Shown one piece after another: positions 27,004 through 36,868 of a stretch of DNA of 56,288 nucleotides (position 1 is its first letter; the number at the start of each line of letters is the position of its first letter). Below the pieces are notes generated by a model. It had not been told where the DNA came from. It made no database searches and worked only from the letters and a program-made list of their open reading frames with translations. Source of the DNA: Fulvimonas sp. R45 (lineage in GTDB: Bacteria; Pseudomonadota; Gammaproteobacteria; Xanthomonadales; Rhodanobacteraceae); contig NZ_JASERU010000021.1 in the NCBI RefSeq assembly GCF_030504985.1, forward strand, positions 1 through 56,288, written 5' to 3'. A program made the position numbers and the translations under genes.

Positions 27004-29868
27004 TTAGAACTTCTGGTTGTACGACACGTAGAAGTAACGGTCGATGTCGAACGTCGACAGGTACGGGGCGCTGCCCGAGCCATAGGACGTGACGTCGTAG
27101 TAGAACGGACCCTTCTTGTTGAAGATGTTGTTCACGCCGACGCTGAACGACGCATTCCACGGCAGCTTGTAGCGGAACTGCGCGTCGTTGAACGCCACCG
27201 AGCCCTTGCTGCTGGCGCCGGTGGTGCCGATCCACGGGTTGGTGTAGTTCGGCTGGTTGCACTCCGTGGTCGCGTCCCAGCAGCTGTCACGCAGGCCCGA
27301 GAAGTAACGCACGGTCCAGGTGGCGCCGAAGTTGCCATAGCTCCAGTCCAGCGAGGCGTTGGCGCGCACGCGGAACAGGCCGCCGGTGGCGGACACGAAG
27401 CCGGCCTGGCCCTGCGTGGGCTGGCCCGGGCCGTTGGTGACGTCGTACTTGGTCAGGTAGGTGCTTTCCAGCGACACCGCGAACTGGCCGACCGGCAGCT
27501 GCGGCAGGCGGTAATGAGCCGCGAAGTCGTAGCCTTCGGTGTCGAGACGGCCCAGGTTGGCCATGCTCTCGTTCAGATTGGTGATGGTGCCGCTGCTGTC
27601 GCGGGTGAAGCGTCCGCAGAAGCTCGGATCGTTCTGGATGTAGCAGTAGTTCAGAATGTCCGCGGCCACCACCGACTGGATGGTGTTCTTCACGTTGATC
27701 TTGTAGTAGTCCAGCGTGAAGTCCAGGCCCTGCACGAAGTGCGGGCTGTATACCAGGCCCAGCGTGCGGGTGGTCGAGGTCTCGGGCTGCAGCTTCGGGT
27801 TGGAGCCGGACAGGAACGGAGTCGGCGTCTGGCCGCCGGCGTTGCTGCTGATCGGCTTGCCGGAGGCGTCGATCTGACGGTAGTTGGCGGGCACGCCCGC
27901 CGCCGCGCAGGCCGCAGCCACGCTTGCATTGGTCGAGGCCGCGCCGTAGGCGCTGTCGCACGGATCCAGGAAGGTCTCGAAGCTCTGGCCGGTGCCGCCG
28001 TACAGATCGCTCAGCGTCGGCGCGCGGAAGCCCTCGGCGTAGGTGCCGCGGACCAGCAGGTCGTCGATCGGCTTCCAGCGGAAGCTGTACTTGTTGTTGG
28101 TGGTGCTGCCGAAGTTGCTGTAGTGCGAGTAGCGGCTGGCCACGTTGACGGCCAGTTCCTGCACGCCCGGCAGGCCCTGCAGGATCGGCACGTCGAGCTC
28201 GGCGTAGGCCTCGTTGACGATGTACTTGCCGCTGGTCGGCGCGCTGGCCAGGTCGCTGGAATAGCCCGAGGAGGCGAACTGGTCCGGAGTGAACGAACCG
28301 GCCAGGCGGCGGTGTTCCACGCCCAGCGCCAGGTTCACGGTGCCGGCCGGCAGGTCGAACAGGCCGCCGCTGACGTTGGCGGTGAAGTCGCGCGTGGTGT
28401 TCTGGGCGGAAGCCTGCTCCACCGCGTTGACGTACTTCAGGACTTCGGGCGAGCTGCCGCCGGGACCGGCCAGGATGTTCCACGGCAGGCAGCCGTTGGC
28501 GCGGTCGTTGGCGTCGGCGCAGACGACCTGGCCATCGACCACGGCGGTCGGGCCCAGCGCCTTCTGCGCGTTCAGCAGGTTGAGGTTGCCGGTGGTGCGC
28601 TGGTTGATGTCGGCCTTGGAGTAGCTGTAGTTCGCATCCCAGCTCCATTCCTGGTCGCCCAGGTTGAAGAAGCCGTCGGCGCCCAGGTCGAAGTGGGCCA
28701 GCTTGGCGTTGCTGTCGGTGACGCGGGGCAGCTCCACCGTGCGGCGATAGAAGGTCAGGTCATGGCCGGGGAACGGGTTGTAGGCGTTCTGGCCGGAGAT
28801 GTAGACCTCCTGGTTGCCGTCGGTGCGGAACGGGTAGCCCGCCAGCTGCGACGAGGAGTCGCGCTCGCTGTAGCTGCCGGTCGCATGCAGCGTGATGCTG
28901 TCGGTAAGGCTGTAGCGTTCCTGGGCGAACAGGTTCTTCAGGCGCGTGGGCGCGCGGAAGGTCATGTCGGCCTGGGTGTTGTACTTGTCCGCGTTGCTGT
29001 TCGGGTCGTACAGGTGATAGTTGCCGATGTCGGCGGTATTGGTGGCGCCGTGGTTGATCACCCAGCTCTGGTCGGGGTTGTTCGGGTCGACGATGCGCCC
29101 CCACGGACCCTGGCCCCAGCCGTCCTGCGAATGGCGCGGGCCGTAGGCGTAGGTGGTCAGGTCGCGCTTGCGGTTCCAGATCGCATCGGTGTTCTGGTAG
29201 CTGGCCGTGAAGATCGTGTTCGACTTGTCGGTGCTGGTGCCGAACGTGATGTCGTAGGCCTGCTGCTGGCCGTCGCCCTTCTGGTTCTGGCCGTAGTAGA
29301 CGTTGGCTTCGGCGCCGTTGTAGTGGTCGCGGGTGATGATGTTCACCACGCCGCCGATCGCGTCGGAGCCGTAGATCGAGGAGGCGCCGTCCTTCAGGAT
29401 CTCGATGCGCTCGATGATCGAGGACGGGATCGTCGACAGGTCGGTCAGGCCGTTGATGTCGGTGCTCCAGCGGCGGCCATTGACCAGCACCAGGGTGCGA
29501 TCCGAACCCAGGTTGCGCAGGCTGGTGTAGGTGCCGCCCACCGACGAGCCGGAGGACAGCGTGTCCTGCGGGGTGATGTCGGGCGTGCCGGTGGAGACGA
29601 CGCGCTGCAGCACGTCACTGACGTTGGTCAGGCCGGTGGCCTCGATCTGCTTGCGGCTCAGCGACACGATCGGCTGCGCGGTCTCCACGTCCACGCTGCG
29701 GATGCGCGAACCGGTCACGGTGATCGTCTCGAGCTTCTTGGCCTTGGACGGGGTGCTGCTGTCGGTGCCCTGGGCCGGCGCGGGGGACGCATCCTGCGCG
29801 GAAACCGCCCACGCCTGCAGCATGAGCGCCGTCGCAATGGCGGTAGCCAGCAAAGTCTTCTGCTTCAT
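27004..29868 (-). CDS. TonB-dependent outer-membrane receptor
   Basis: 954 residues. Signal peptide (1-24, ending AVSA), a short linker, then the TonB-box-like ETITVTGSRI (about 47-56), plug domain (including LVNGRRW and GSDAIGGVVNIITRD) and a C-terminal barrel ending in YNQKF. The final aromatic residue fits BAM recognition. Such receptors import siderophores, peptides, vitamins or sugars; the sequence alone does not decide which. The gene is downstream of a secreted S9 peptidase on the same strand (281-bp gap), which hints at peptide uptake. The gap shows only weak promoter-like matches. A terminator follows the stop. Confidence 0.93.
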   Translation of the reverse strand: MKQKTLLATAIATALMLQAWAVSAQDASPAPAQGTDSSTPSKAKKLETITVTGSRIRSVDVETAQPIVSLSRKQIEATGLTNVSDVLQRVVSTGTPDITPQDTLSSGSSVGGTYTSLRNLGSDRTLVLVNGRRWSTDINGLTDLSTIPSSIIERIEILKDGASSIYGSDAIGGVVNIITRDHYNGAEANVYYGQNQKGDGQQQAYDITFGTSTDKSNTIFTASYQNTDAIWNRKRDLTTYAYGPRHSQDGWGQGPWGRIVDPNNPDQSWVINHGATNTADIGNYHLYDPNSNADKYNTQADMTFRAPTRLKNLFAQERYSLTDSITLHATGSYSERDSSSQLAGYPFRTDGNQEVYISGQNAYNPFPGHDLTFYRRTVELPRVTDSNAKLAHFDLGADGFFNLGDQEWSWDANYSYSKADINQRTTGNLNLLNAQKALGPTAVVDGQVVCADANDRANGCLPWNILAGPGGSSPEVLKYVNAVEQASAQNTTRDFTANVSGGLFDLPAGTVNLALGVEHRRLAGSFTPDQFASSGYSSDLASAPTSGKYIVNEAYAELDVPILQGLPGVQELAVNVASRYSHYSNFGSTTNNKYSFRWKPIDDLLVRGTYAEGFRAPTLSDLYGGTGQSFETFLDPCDSAYGAASTNASVAAACAAAGVPANYRQIDASGKPISSNAGGQTPTPFLSGSNPKLQPETSTTRTLGLVYSPHFVQGLDFTLDYYKINVKNTIQSVVAADILNYCYIQNDPSFCGRFTRDSSGTITNLNESMANLGRLDTEGYDFAAHYRLPQLPVGQFAVSLESTYLTKYDVTNGPGQPTQGQAGFVSATGGLFRVRANASLDWSYGNFGATWTVRYFSGLRDSCWDATTECNQPNYTNPWIGTTGASSKGSVAFNDAQFRYKLPWNASFSVGVNNIFNKKGPFYYDVTSYGSGSAPYLSTFDIDRYFYVSYNQKF

Positions 29869-30149
29869 TGTTGTGAAAACTCCGAACGAAAAATGACCCG
29901 AGCCAACCCTGCGGCCGGCGATCAGGACACGTCTTCATGGGTGGCGCGCAGCGCCCGGGGGAAGGGTGGTGCGCACATGGCATCGTCCAGCTTGGGGGAA
30001 AGACGATGTAATGCCGAAGTTAAGACAAAGTGCAGCGGAAATGCAACCGCAGCCAAACCGCGCAGTCTTCTGCGGGGAACTTTGCGGCGACGCGTCTTGA
30101 CAGGCGCCGAGCGCGCATATGCATGCGCCCGGCGGCAGGATGTTGCTGC

Positions 30150-32108
30150 TCAGCCGGCCGGGGCGACGCCCTGGCCGATGTACTTGGCGAGGAAGGCCTG
30201 GAGGTGCTCGAGGAAGTCCACGTTGTCCTGCTCGCCGTAGAAGCCGTGGCCCTCGCCGGGCTTGACCAGCCATTCGTACGGCTTGTGCGCGGCCTCCAGC
30301 GCCGAGCGCATGGCCTTGGCCTGGGCGAACGGCGCGCGCTGGTCGTCTTCGCCGTGCACCAGCAGCACCGGCACGTCGATCCGGTCGGCGAGTTTGTCGG
30401 GCGAATTGGCGGCGAGGTCGGCGTCGCTCTTGCCGATCACCGTGCCCAGGTAGCTGCGACCGAACTGGCTCTCGCGAATGTCGCCCTTCTTGTACATCAT
30501 CGCCAGATCGTAGATGCCGGCGTAGCCCACCGCGCACTTGAACAGGCCGGGCGCGCGGATCGTCGTCATCATGGCGGAATAGCCGCCGAAGCTGGCGCCG
30601 TACACGCAGACGCGCTTCGGATCGGCATAGTGCTGCGCCTCGGCCCACTTCACGCCATCGATCAGGTCCTGCTGGATGCGCGTGCCCCATTTCAGGTAAC
30701 CCGCCTGCTCGAAGGCGTGGCCGCGGCCCCCGGAGCCGCGGTAGTTCACCTGCAGCACCAGGTAGCCGCGGCTGGCGAGGAACTGCGCGTCCCAGTCGAA
30801 GAACCAGTTGTCGCTGACGCCGTGTGGACCACCGTGCGGCAGCAGCACCATCGGCAGGTTTTCCATCGAGGCGCCGCGGGGCACGGTGAGGATGGCTTCC
30901 AGCTCGAGGCCATCGCTGGCCTTGAAGCGCCTGGGTATGCGTTCGGCCATCTGCGACGGGTCGATCCACGGCGCCGCGGCGAACAGCTTGCGCACCTTGT
31001 AGTGCTGCGTGTCGATCAGGAAATAGCCGCCGGGGTCGCGGTCGCTGCGGACCGAGAACAGCAGTTCGCGGCCGTCCTCGCTGAAGTCGATGAAATCCAC
31101 GAACTCGCCGGGGAATTTCTGGCTCAGCGCCTGGTGCAGCTTGCTCACCAGCATGTCCGGTTGCAGGTAGGTGACCTGGGGAACGCCGGTGCCGCCCACC
31201 GCCGCGAAGGGCTGCCGGGGCGGGGGCGTCCACATCAGGTCGTCGAAGTTGCCGAAGCCGGCCTTGGCCAGCACCTTGCGGCCGCTGCCGTCCTCGTTCT
31301 GCTCGACGAGGTCGGCCGGGGCGCCGTGGTCGCTGTCCAGCGCATAGAGGCGGAGATGATCGGGCGCGTAGCCGATCGGCGTGAAGCGGTGTCCCGCTTG
31401 CGCGCCGGTGTAGGCCTGCCAGCGACCGGCCTGGCGACGGTAGACCACGTAGTCGAACTGGTTGTCGGTGCCGTAGGCGAAGCTGGCCTGGCCACCGGGC
31501 GTCACGATGAAGTCGAGGCCGCCCACGCCGATGTCGCCGACCAGGTGGCGGGTGTTCTTCACCGCGTCCACGTCGTACAGCCAGCTGTGGTCGTCGCTGT
31601 TCCAGAGCTGCGCGCCCATGTAGAAGTGGTTGTTGGCGAGATCGGGCAGGCCGTCCACCGTGCCCCAGCCGCGATCGGCCTGGCGGGTCGCGGCTCGGCT
31701 GCCGTAATCCTGATAACCGAACAGGTAATCCTGGTGTTTGCCGTTCACGTCGGTAGCGAGCAGCTCGCCGGTATATTCGGGTTTGCCGATCGAGCCGAAT
31801 TCCTTGCCCTGGGCCACCACCAGCCGGGTCGGCCCGACCCAGACGATGTTCGCCGGCAGTTCATACTTGGGCATGCGCAGCATGCTGGCCGGGTGGCTGA
31901 GGTCGTCGACGCGATAGACCACCAACGCGTGCTGGCCGCCATCGTCCATGCGCAGCGCGAGATATTTTCCGTCCGGCGACAGCCGCGGCATGGAGATGCT
32001 GGCGTGCCGCGCGAAATCCTTGACCGGAATCGTGCCCGAGGCGGCGGCGATGGCAGGAAGCGAAAGGCAACAGGCGGCCAGGAGGGCGCGCGCGATCCGT
32101 GTAGGCAT
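30150..32108 (-). CDS. Secreted S9-family (prolyl oligopeptidase/acylaminoacyl-peptidase-like) peptidase
   Basis: 652 residues. A signal peptide (1-22, ending AIAAA) is followed by a beta-propeller-like N-terminal domain and a C-terminal alpha/beta-hydrolase domain. The nucleophile is in GASFGGYSAM, the acid in HGEDDQRAPF and the histidine in GEGHGFYGEQ, all intact. The expected role is cleavage of oligopeptides in the periplasm. The ATG at 32108 is preceded by AGGGGA. The next gene downstream on the strand is a TonB-dependent receptor, suggesting a peptide import-and-digest pair. The gene is divergent from lgt across 180 bp. Confidence 0.92.
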   Translation of the reverse strand: MPTRIARALLAACCLSLPAIAAASGTIPVKDFARHASISMPRLSPDGKYLALRMDDGGQHALVVYRVDDLSHPASMLRMPKYELPANIVWVGPTRLVVAQGKEFGSIGKPEYTGELLATDVNGKHQDYLFGYQDYGSRAATRQADRGWGTVDGLPDLANNHFYMGAQLWNSDDHSWLYDVDAVKNTRHLVGDIGVGGLDFIVTPGGQASFAYGTDNQFDYVVYRRQAGRWQAYTGAQAGHRFTPIGYAPDHLRLYALDSDHGAPADLVEQNEDGSGRKVLAKAGFGNFDDLMWTPPPRQPFAAVGGTGVPQVTYLQPDMLVSKLHQALSQKFPGEFVDFIDFSEDGRELLFSVRSDRDPGGYFLIDTQHYKVRKLFAAAPWIDPSQMAERIPRRFKASDGLELEAILTVPRGASMENLPMVLLPHGGPHGVSDNWFFDWDAQFLASRGYLVLQVNYRGSGGRGHAFEQAGYLKWGTRIQQDLIDGVKWAEAQHYADPKRVCVYGASFGGYSAMMTTIRAPGLFKCAVGYAGIYDLAMMYKKGDIRESQFGRSYLGTVIGKSDADLAANSPDKLADRIDVPVLLVHGEDDQRAPFAQAKAMRSALEAAHKPYEWLVKPGEGHGFYGEQDNVDFLEHLQAFLAKYIGQGVAPAG

Positions 32109-32288
32109 GAGTTTTCCCCTGAAGAAATGGCAGCCCGACGTCGCCGGCATCCACCCCCGCGGATGCCGGGCCGCCGGCTCCCCAGCCGGCGGCCGCCCGG
32201 CCGACGGCCAGTGTAGCCGCAGGCGGGCCGTGCGGTTGCCTCCCGCGGCACTGCGCTAGACTGCACGCTTTGCCTGCCGAGCCGAGCC

Positions 32289-33182
32289 ATGTCGCAGCCC
32301 TACGTCGTCCACTTGAACCCAGTGGCCTTCCAGCTCGGCCCGGTGCAGGTGCACTGGTACGGGCTGATGTACCTGCTGGGCTTCTTCGGCGCGATCGTGC
32401 TGGGCGAGTACCGTCGCCGGCGCGGTCGCCTGCCGGTGAGCCGCGAGGCGCTGAGCGACCTGTTCTTCTACGGCATGATGGGCGTGATCGTGGGCGGTCG
32501 CGTGTGGTACATGCTGTTCTACTACGCCGGCGGCCCGCGCTGGATCTGGACCGACCCGCTGGCGCTGTTCAAGGTGTGGGACGGCGGCATGAGCTTCCAC
32601 GGCGGCCTGCTCGGCGTGTTGGCCGCCTCGCTGTGGTGGTCGCGCCGGCACAAGCTGCATTTCTTCGACACGGTGGATTTCGTGGCGCCGCTGATCCCGC
32701 TGGGCCTGGGCCTGGGGCGGCTGGGCAACTTCATCAATGGCGAGCTGTGGGGCAAGCCGGGCACGGTGCCGTGGGCGATGGTCTTCCCGCAGGCGCACGG
32801 CGAGGACGTGCAATACGTCGCTGGCCATCCGGCCTGGGCAGAGGCCCTGCAGCGCTACGGCGGCCTGCCGCGCCATCCGTCCGAGCTGTACGAGCTGGCG
32901 CTGGAAGGCGTGGTGATGTTCGCGGTGTTGTGGCTGGTGTCGATGAAGCCGCGGCCGCGCTACCTGGTGTCCGGCCTGTTCGCGCTGATGTACGGCTGCT
33001 TCCGCTTCGCGGTGGAGTTCGTGCGCGTGCCCGACCCGCAGCTGGGCTACCTGTTCGGCACGTCCTGGGTGACGATGGGGCAGATGCAGTCGCTGCCGTT
33101 GGTCGTGGTGGGGCTGCTGTTGCTGTGGATGTCGCGGCGGGCGCCAGTCCTGCCGTTGGCTGAGGGTGGTGCGAAGGGTTGA
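32289..33182 (+). CDS. lgt: Prolipoprotein diacylglyceryl transferase
   Basis: 297 residues, about seven transmembrane helices. Transfers a diacylglyceryl group from phosphatidylglycerol to the conserved Cys of prolipoproteins, the first step in lipoprotein maturation. The signature [13 protein letters not shown] is intact, as are HGGLLG and the RHPSELYE segment. A TTGCCT/TAGACT pair (32236, 32257) with 15-bp spacing is a weak promoter candidate. thyA is close downstream (a frequent neighbour of lgt), but a minus-strand gene and repeats now lie between them. Confidence 0.96.
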   Translation: MSQPYVVHLNPVAFQLGPVQVHWYGLMYLLGFFGAIVLGEYRRRRGRLPVSREALSDLFFYGMMGVIVGGRVWYMLFYYAGGPRWIWTDPLALFKVWDGGMSFHGGLLGVLAASLWWSRRHKLHFFDTVDFVAPLIPLGLGLGRLGNFINGELWGKPGTVPWAMVFPQAHGEDVQYVAGHPAWAEALQRYGGLPRHPSELYELALEGVVMFAVLWLVSMKPRPRYLVSGLFALMYGCFRFAVEFVRVPDPQLGYLFGTSWVTMGQMQSLPLVVVGLLLLWMSRRAPVLPLAEGGAKG

Positions 33183-33190
33183 GGGTCTGC

Positions 33191-33352
33191 CTCCTCTCCC
33201 TGCGGGGGAGAGCACTGCCCTGAGCTGGTCGAAGGAGATCGAGGTGAGGGGCGGGTGCTCGCGGGGTGTTGCGGGCGGAGCGGCGCTACGTAGCTGCGTG
33301 GGTGCGAGGTTGGCCCCTCACCCCAACCCTCTCCCCGGAGGGGAGAGGGAGA
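33191..33352. repeat. Family-B repeat pair, one copy interrupted by another element
   Basis: A reverse family-B copy starts at 33191 (CTCTCCCTGCGGGGGAGAG) and continues at about 33239-33251 (ATCGAGGTGAGGG). Between the two parts lies CACTGCCCTGAGCTGGTCGAAGG-type sequence that is absent from the intact copy at 5299. A forward intact copy lies at 33313-33352. Together they fill most of the 191-bp gap between lgt and the TIGR00266-type gene. Nothing else was seen in the gap. Confidence 0.8.
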
Positions 33353-33373
33353 AGAAGCGGAGAAGGTGCGCGG

Positions 33374-34387
33374 CTAGAAGTTGCGATCGCCGCCGATCAG
33401 GTCGCCCAGGCCGCCGAGGATCGAGCCCTCGCCATGCCGCTGGCCGCCGCCCTGCGGCGCCGCCGCCAGCATGCGACCGGCCAGGCGCGAGAACGGCAGT
33501 GATTGCAGCCACACCTTGCCCGGCCCGGTAAGCGTGGCGAGGAACACGCCCTCGCCGCCGAACAGCATGCTCTTGATGCCGCCGACGGGGCGCACGTCCA
33601 TGTTCACCGTGTCGTGGAAGGCGACCACGCAGCCGGTGTCCACGTCCAGCCGCTCGCCGGGCGCCAGCTCGCGCTCCACCATGGTGCCGCCGGCGTGCAC
33701 GAACACCCAGCCGTCGCCTTCCAGCTTCTGCATGACGAAGCCCTCGCCGCCGAACAGGCCAGTGAGGATCTTGCGCTGGAAGAAGATGCCCAGCCGCACG
33801 CCGCGCGCGCCGGCGAGGAAGGAATCCTTCTGGCAGATCAGCCGGCCGCCGTGCTCGCTCAGCTTCATCGCCATCACCGTGCCGGGGAAGGGCGCGGCGA
33901 ACGCCACCCTGGCCTTGCCGCTGCCGGTATGGGTGAACACGGTGGTGAACAGGCTCTCGCCGGTGATCACGCGCTTGCCGGCGGAGAGCAGCTTGTCCAT
34001 CAGTCCGCTGCCGCCGGGGCCGCTGCTGGAACCGTCGCCGAACACGGTGTCCATCTGCACCGTCGCCTCCTTGTACATCAGTGCGCCGGCCTCGGCGACC
34101 GCGCTTTCGCCGGGGTCCAGCTCGATCTCGACGAACTGCATGTCGTGGCCGACGATGCGGTAGTCGATCTCGTCGGACGCGCCGCCACGCAGCGAGGCAG
34201 GCACCGGCGGGGGCGTCGACATCGGGCCGCCGCCGAGTTCGGTGGCGTCGCGGACCGGGATCCACTCGGCGAAACCTTCGCGCCAGCAATAGCCATCGGG
34301 CCGGCTGCGCGCCTGCGCCCGGGCGGCCGCGTCGTCGAGCGGGCCGATGCGTTGGTCCTTGCCGTAGCTGAAAAACCATTGCGCCAT
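33374..34387 (-). CDS. TIGR00266/AIM24-family protein with N-terminal GYF_2 domain
   Basis: 337 residues. An N-terminal GYF_2-like domain (about 3-48: [16 protein letters not shown] to [13 protein letters not shown]) is joined by a Pro-rich linker (56-65) to a DUF124/TIGR00266 beta-helix-like domain (about 75-300, with many GG turns such as [15 protein letters not shown] and [16 protein letters not shown]). No signal peptide or transmembrane segment, so it is probably cytoplasmic. Function is unknown in bacteria. GYF-type domains usually bind proline-rich peptides or membrane partners, so a recruiting role is possible. It is divergent from thyA with 94 bp between starts. Confidence 0.87.
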   Translation of the reverse strand: MAQWFFSYGKDQRIGPLDDAAARAQARSRPDGYCWREGFAEWIPVRDATELGGGPMSTPPPVPASLRGGASDEIDYRIVGHDMQFVEIELDPGESAVAEAGALMYKEATVQMDTVFGDGSSSGPGGSGLMDKLLSAGKRVITGESLFTTVFTHTGSGKARVAFAAPFPGTVMAMKLSEHGGRLICQKDSFLAGARGVRLGIFFQRKILTGLFGGEGFVMQKLEGDGWVFVHAGGTMVERELAPGERLDVDTGCVVAFHDTVNMDVRPVGGIKSMLFGGEGVFLATLTGPGKVWLQSLPFSRLAGRMLAAAPQGGGQRHGEGSILGGLGDLIGGDRNF

Positions 34388-34481
34388 GACGTGCGTCCTT
34401 GGGTGTGGAAAGCCCGAGTCTAGGCCGGCGCCCGCGACGGGGCGAGTGACCGATGTCATGCCGCCGGCGTATCCTTGCGCG

Positions 34482-35276
34482 ATGCGCGCCTACCTCGACC
34501 TGCTACGCCACGTGCTGGAACACGGCACGGAAAAATCCGATCGCACCGGCACCGGCACGAAGAGCGTGTTCGGCTGGCAGATGCGCTTCGACCTCAACGA
34601 AGGCTTTCCGCTGGTCACCACCAAGAAGCTGCACCTGAAGTCGATCGTGCACGAGCTGATCTGGTTCCTGCAGGGCGACACCAACATCGCCTACCTGAAG
34701 GAAAACGGCGTCAGCATCTGGGACGAGTGGGCCGACGAGCACGGCGACCTCGGCCCGGTCTACGGCGCGCAGTGGCGCGCCTGGCCCACCGCCGACGGCG
34801 GGGTGGTGGACCAGATCCGCTGGGTGGTCGGGGAGATCCTCCGCAACCCCGACTCGCGCCGGCTGATCGTCAGCGCCTGGAACGTGGGCGAGCTGCCGAA
34901 GATGGCGCTGATGCCCTGCCACACGCTGTTCCAGTTCTACGTGGCCGACGGCAAGCTGAGCTGCCAACTCTACCAGCGCTCGGGCGACATCTTCCTCGGC
35001 GTACCGTTCAACATCGCCAGCTATGCGTTGCTCACCCACATGGTGGCGCAGGTGTGCGGGCTGGGGGTGGGCGATTTCGTGCACACGCTGGGCGACGCGC
35101 ATCTGTACAGCAACCACGTGGAACAGGCGCGGCTGCAGCTGGCCCGCGAACCGCGCCCGCTGCCCCGGCTGGTGCTGAACCCGGCGGTGCGGGCGCTGGA
35201 GGACTTCCGCTACGGGGACGTCGCGATTGAAGGCTACGCCCCGCATCCGGCGATCAAGGCGCCGGTGGCGGTGTAG
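34482..35276 (+). CDS. thyA: Thymidylate synthase
   Basis: 264 residues, the same length as the E. coli enzyme. Converts dUMP and methylene-tetrahydrofolate to dTMP and dihydrofolate. The catalytic Cys is in [10 protein letters not shown], the phosphate-binding region in [16 protein letters not shown] and the folate-site end in [12 protein letters not shown]. The product dihydrofolate is recycled by folA, 1.1 kb downstream. The 3' end overlaps the convergent retropepsin-like gene by 23 bp. Confidence 0.97.
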   Translation: MRAYLDLLRHVLEHGTEKSDRTGTGTKSVFGWQMRFDLNEGFPLVTTKKLHLKSIVHELIWFLQGDTNIAYLKENGVSIWDEWADEHGDLGPVYGAQWRAWPTADGGVVDQIRWVVGEILRNPDSRRLIVSAWNVGELPKMALMPCHTLFQFYVADGKLSCQLYQRSGDIFLGVPFNIASYALLTHMVAQVCGLGVGDFVHTLGDAHLYSNHVEQARLQLAREPRPLPRLVLNPAVRALEDFRYGDVAIEGYAPHPAIKAPVAV

Positions 35277-36273
35277 CGGCCGTGCAGCCCGTCACGCAGC
35301 GGAAGTAGGCCGTCTCGCGCGGGTAGTCCAGCGTCATCGAGAAGTGCCGGAACACATTGCCGCCCACGGTGCCCTCGGTGGGCTTGTCCATCCATTGCGC
35401 CATGAACGTGTGATAGGCGGCATCGGGCTGCTCGGTGAACCAGACCGGCCCCACCGACCAGCCGGCGATCTCGACCCTGGGCACCTCGATCAGGCGCGAC
35501 GGGCGCGCGGGACGGAGGTCGTCGCCGTTCTCCACCACGCGCCAATCCGGGTGCGCCTTGTGCCAGCGTTCCAGCATGCCGGTGGTGATGTAGCTGGTGA
35601 CGCCATAGCCCTGCGCGGTCACCGGCGTGCCGCTGGCCTTCTCGCCCGCGGCGGTGGGGTGCGCGGTGGCACCGGTGTCCAGCAGCATGTCCAGCGGCTG
35701 CCCGTCGACGTGGATGACGATGCGGGCGAACCCCGTGGCCTGCCGGCCCCTGGCGTCGTGCAGGAAGCCGAGCGGGGTCGCGTGCGCGGCATGGTCGGGA
35801 TGCCAGCCCCGGCCTTCGAGGGTGAGGCGGCGGGCGGGGTAGTCGAAGGTCCACGTGCGACCGGGCAGGTAGCCGGCTCCGAGCTGGCCATCGCCGGAGA
35901 TCCCGTCGGAAGGCACGTCCTGCACCATCACCACGGCGCCGCAGACGCCATGGTCCGGTGGCGGCAGCGCGTGGCCGGCGCGATAGCCGGGCAGCGGGGC
36001 CACCGTCATGTGGCCGCCGCCTTTCGCGCAGTCGGTGACGGGCAGGTGCAGCCGGTTCGCCGCGGCCTTGCTGATCCAGTACATGCCGCCGCCACCGCCG
36101 CCGCCGGTATCGACCAACAGCTTGAGCCGCTGGCCGTCGCGGGTCTCCGGCACCGTATAGAAGTGGCCCGCCTCGTAGACCGTCGGCAGCACCTGCGCGG
36201 CGGTGGCCGACGTGGCAGCCGCGCCGCCGGCGGCCAACGCCGCCGCGGCAAGGAATCCCGCTACGATGGTCAT
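35254..36273 (-). CDS. Secreted protein with two retropepsin-like DTG motifs
   Basis: 339 residues with a signal peptide (about 1-26, ending TATAA or similar). Two separate motifs of the retropepsin (single-domain aspartic protease) type are seen: [10 protein letters not shown] (Asp55) and [10 protein letters not shown] (Asp199). Each is followed about 80-110 residues later by a matching closing strand, [19 protein letters not shown] and [18 protein letters not shown]. This suggests two tandem copies of the fold in one chain, able to form the two-aspartate site without dimerising. The first DTG is followed by seven glycines, which may disturb its flap. Function unknown; peptidase activity is inference. 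It overlaps the thyA 3' end. Confidence 0.75.
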   Translation of the reverse strand: MTIVAGFLAAAALAAGGAAATSATAAQVLPTVYEAGHFYTVPETRDGQRLKLLVDTGGGGGGGMYWISKAAANRLHLPVTDCAKGGGHMTVAPLPGYRAGHALPPPDHGVCGAVVMVQDVPSDGISGDGQLGAGYLPGRTWTFDYPARRLTLEGRGWHPDHAAHATPLGFLHDARGRQATGFARIVIHVDGQPLDMLLDTGATAHPTAAGEKASGTPVTAQGYGVTSYITTGMLERWHKAHPDWRVVENGDDLRPARPSRLIEVPRVEIAGWSVGPVWFTEQPDAAYHTFMAQWMDKPTEGTVGGNVFRHFSMTLDYPRETAYFRCVTGCTAATPPPAP

Positions 36274-36370
36274 GACCGCTCGTCCTCCCGACTGGCTACA
36301 ATAGGCGGTCAGGATGAGGCGGCTGCGTCGCCGTCACATGTGCCGTTCGACCCATACTTTCGGAGCCCCA

Positions 36371-36859
36371 ATGGCCATTTCGTTGATCGCCGCGCTGGAT
36401 GAGAACATGGCCATCGGCCGCAAGGGCGAGCTGCCCTGGCACCTGCCCGACGACCTGCGCTGGTTCAAGCAGCTCACCGTGGGCAAGTACGTGCTGATGG
36501 GCTACAACACGGCAGTGTCGATCGGCAAGGCGCTGCCCGAGCGCACGAACCTGGTGCTGTCGCGCAAGCACGAGGCGCCGTTCCCGGGACAGATCACCGT
36601 GCGTTCCATCGACGAGGCGCAGGCCCGTTGCGGCGGCACCGGCCTGATGGTGATCGGCGGTGGCCAGGTGTTCCGCGAGGCGCTGCCGTTCGCGCGGCGC
36701 ATGTACCTCACCTGGGTCAATGCGGCGATCGCCGGCGCCGATACCTTCTTCCCGGGCGTGCACTTCAGCGAGTGGACGGAAGTCTCGCGCACGCACCACA
36801 AGAAGGACGCCGAGCACGCCTATGACTTCGACATGGTCGAGTACATCCACGGCACCTGA
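36371..36859 (+). CDS. folA: Dihydrofolate reductase (atypical cofactor-site residues)
   Basis: 162 residues. Reduces dihydrofolate to tetrahydrofolate with NADPH. The fold and most of the active site are present: LPWHLPDDLRWFK with Asp28 (Asp27 in E. coli) and Arg58 (Arg57), and VIGGGQVFREAL. However, the segment that is MGRxTWESIG in most enzymes reads MGYNTAVSIG here: the Arg that contacts the NADPH 2'-phosphate is Tyr45 and the conserved Trp is Ala48. This may change cofactor preference or antifolate sensitivity. The ATG at 36371 is near a TACAAT (36297) that could be its -10. The Nudix fusion gene starts 9 bp after the stop. Confidence 0.93.
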   Translation: MAISLIAALDENMAIGRKGELPWHLPDDLRWFKQLTVGKYVLMGYNTAVSIGKALPERTNLVLSRKHEAPFPGQITVRSIDEAQARCGGTGLMVIGGGQVFREALPFARRMYLTWVNAAIAGADTFFPGVHFSEWTEVSRTHHKKDAEHAYDFDMVEYIHGT

Positions 36860-36868
36860 TCCCGCGCG

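Noticed and set aside
36860-36868. Thiamine (TPP) riboswitch before the Nudix-ThiE fusion
   Set aside because: Only nine bases separate it from folA, which leaves no room for an aptamer, and no thi-box sequence is visible.
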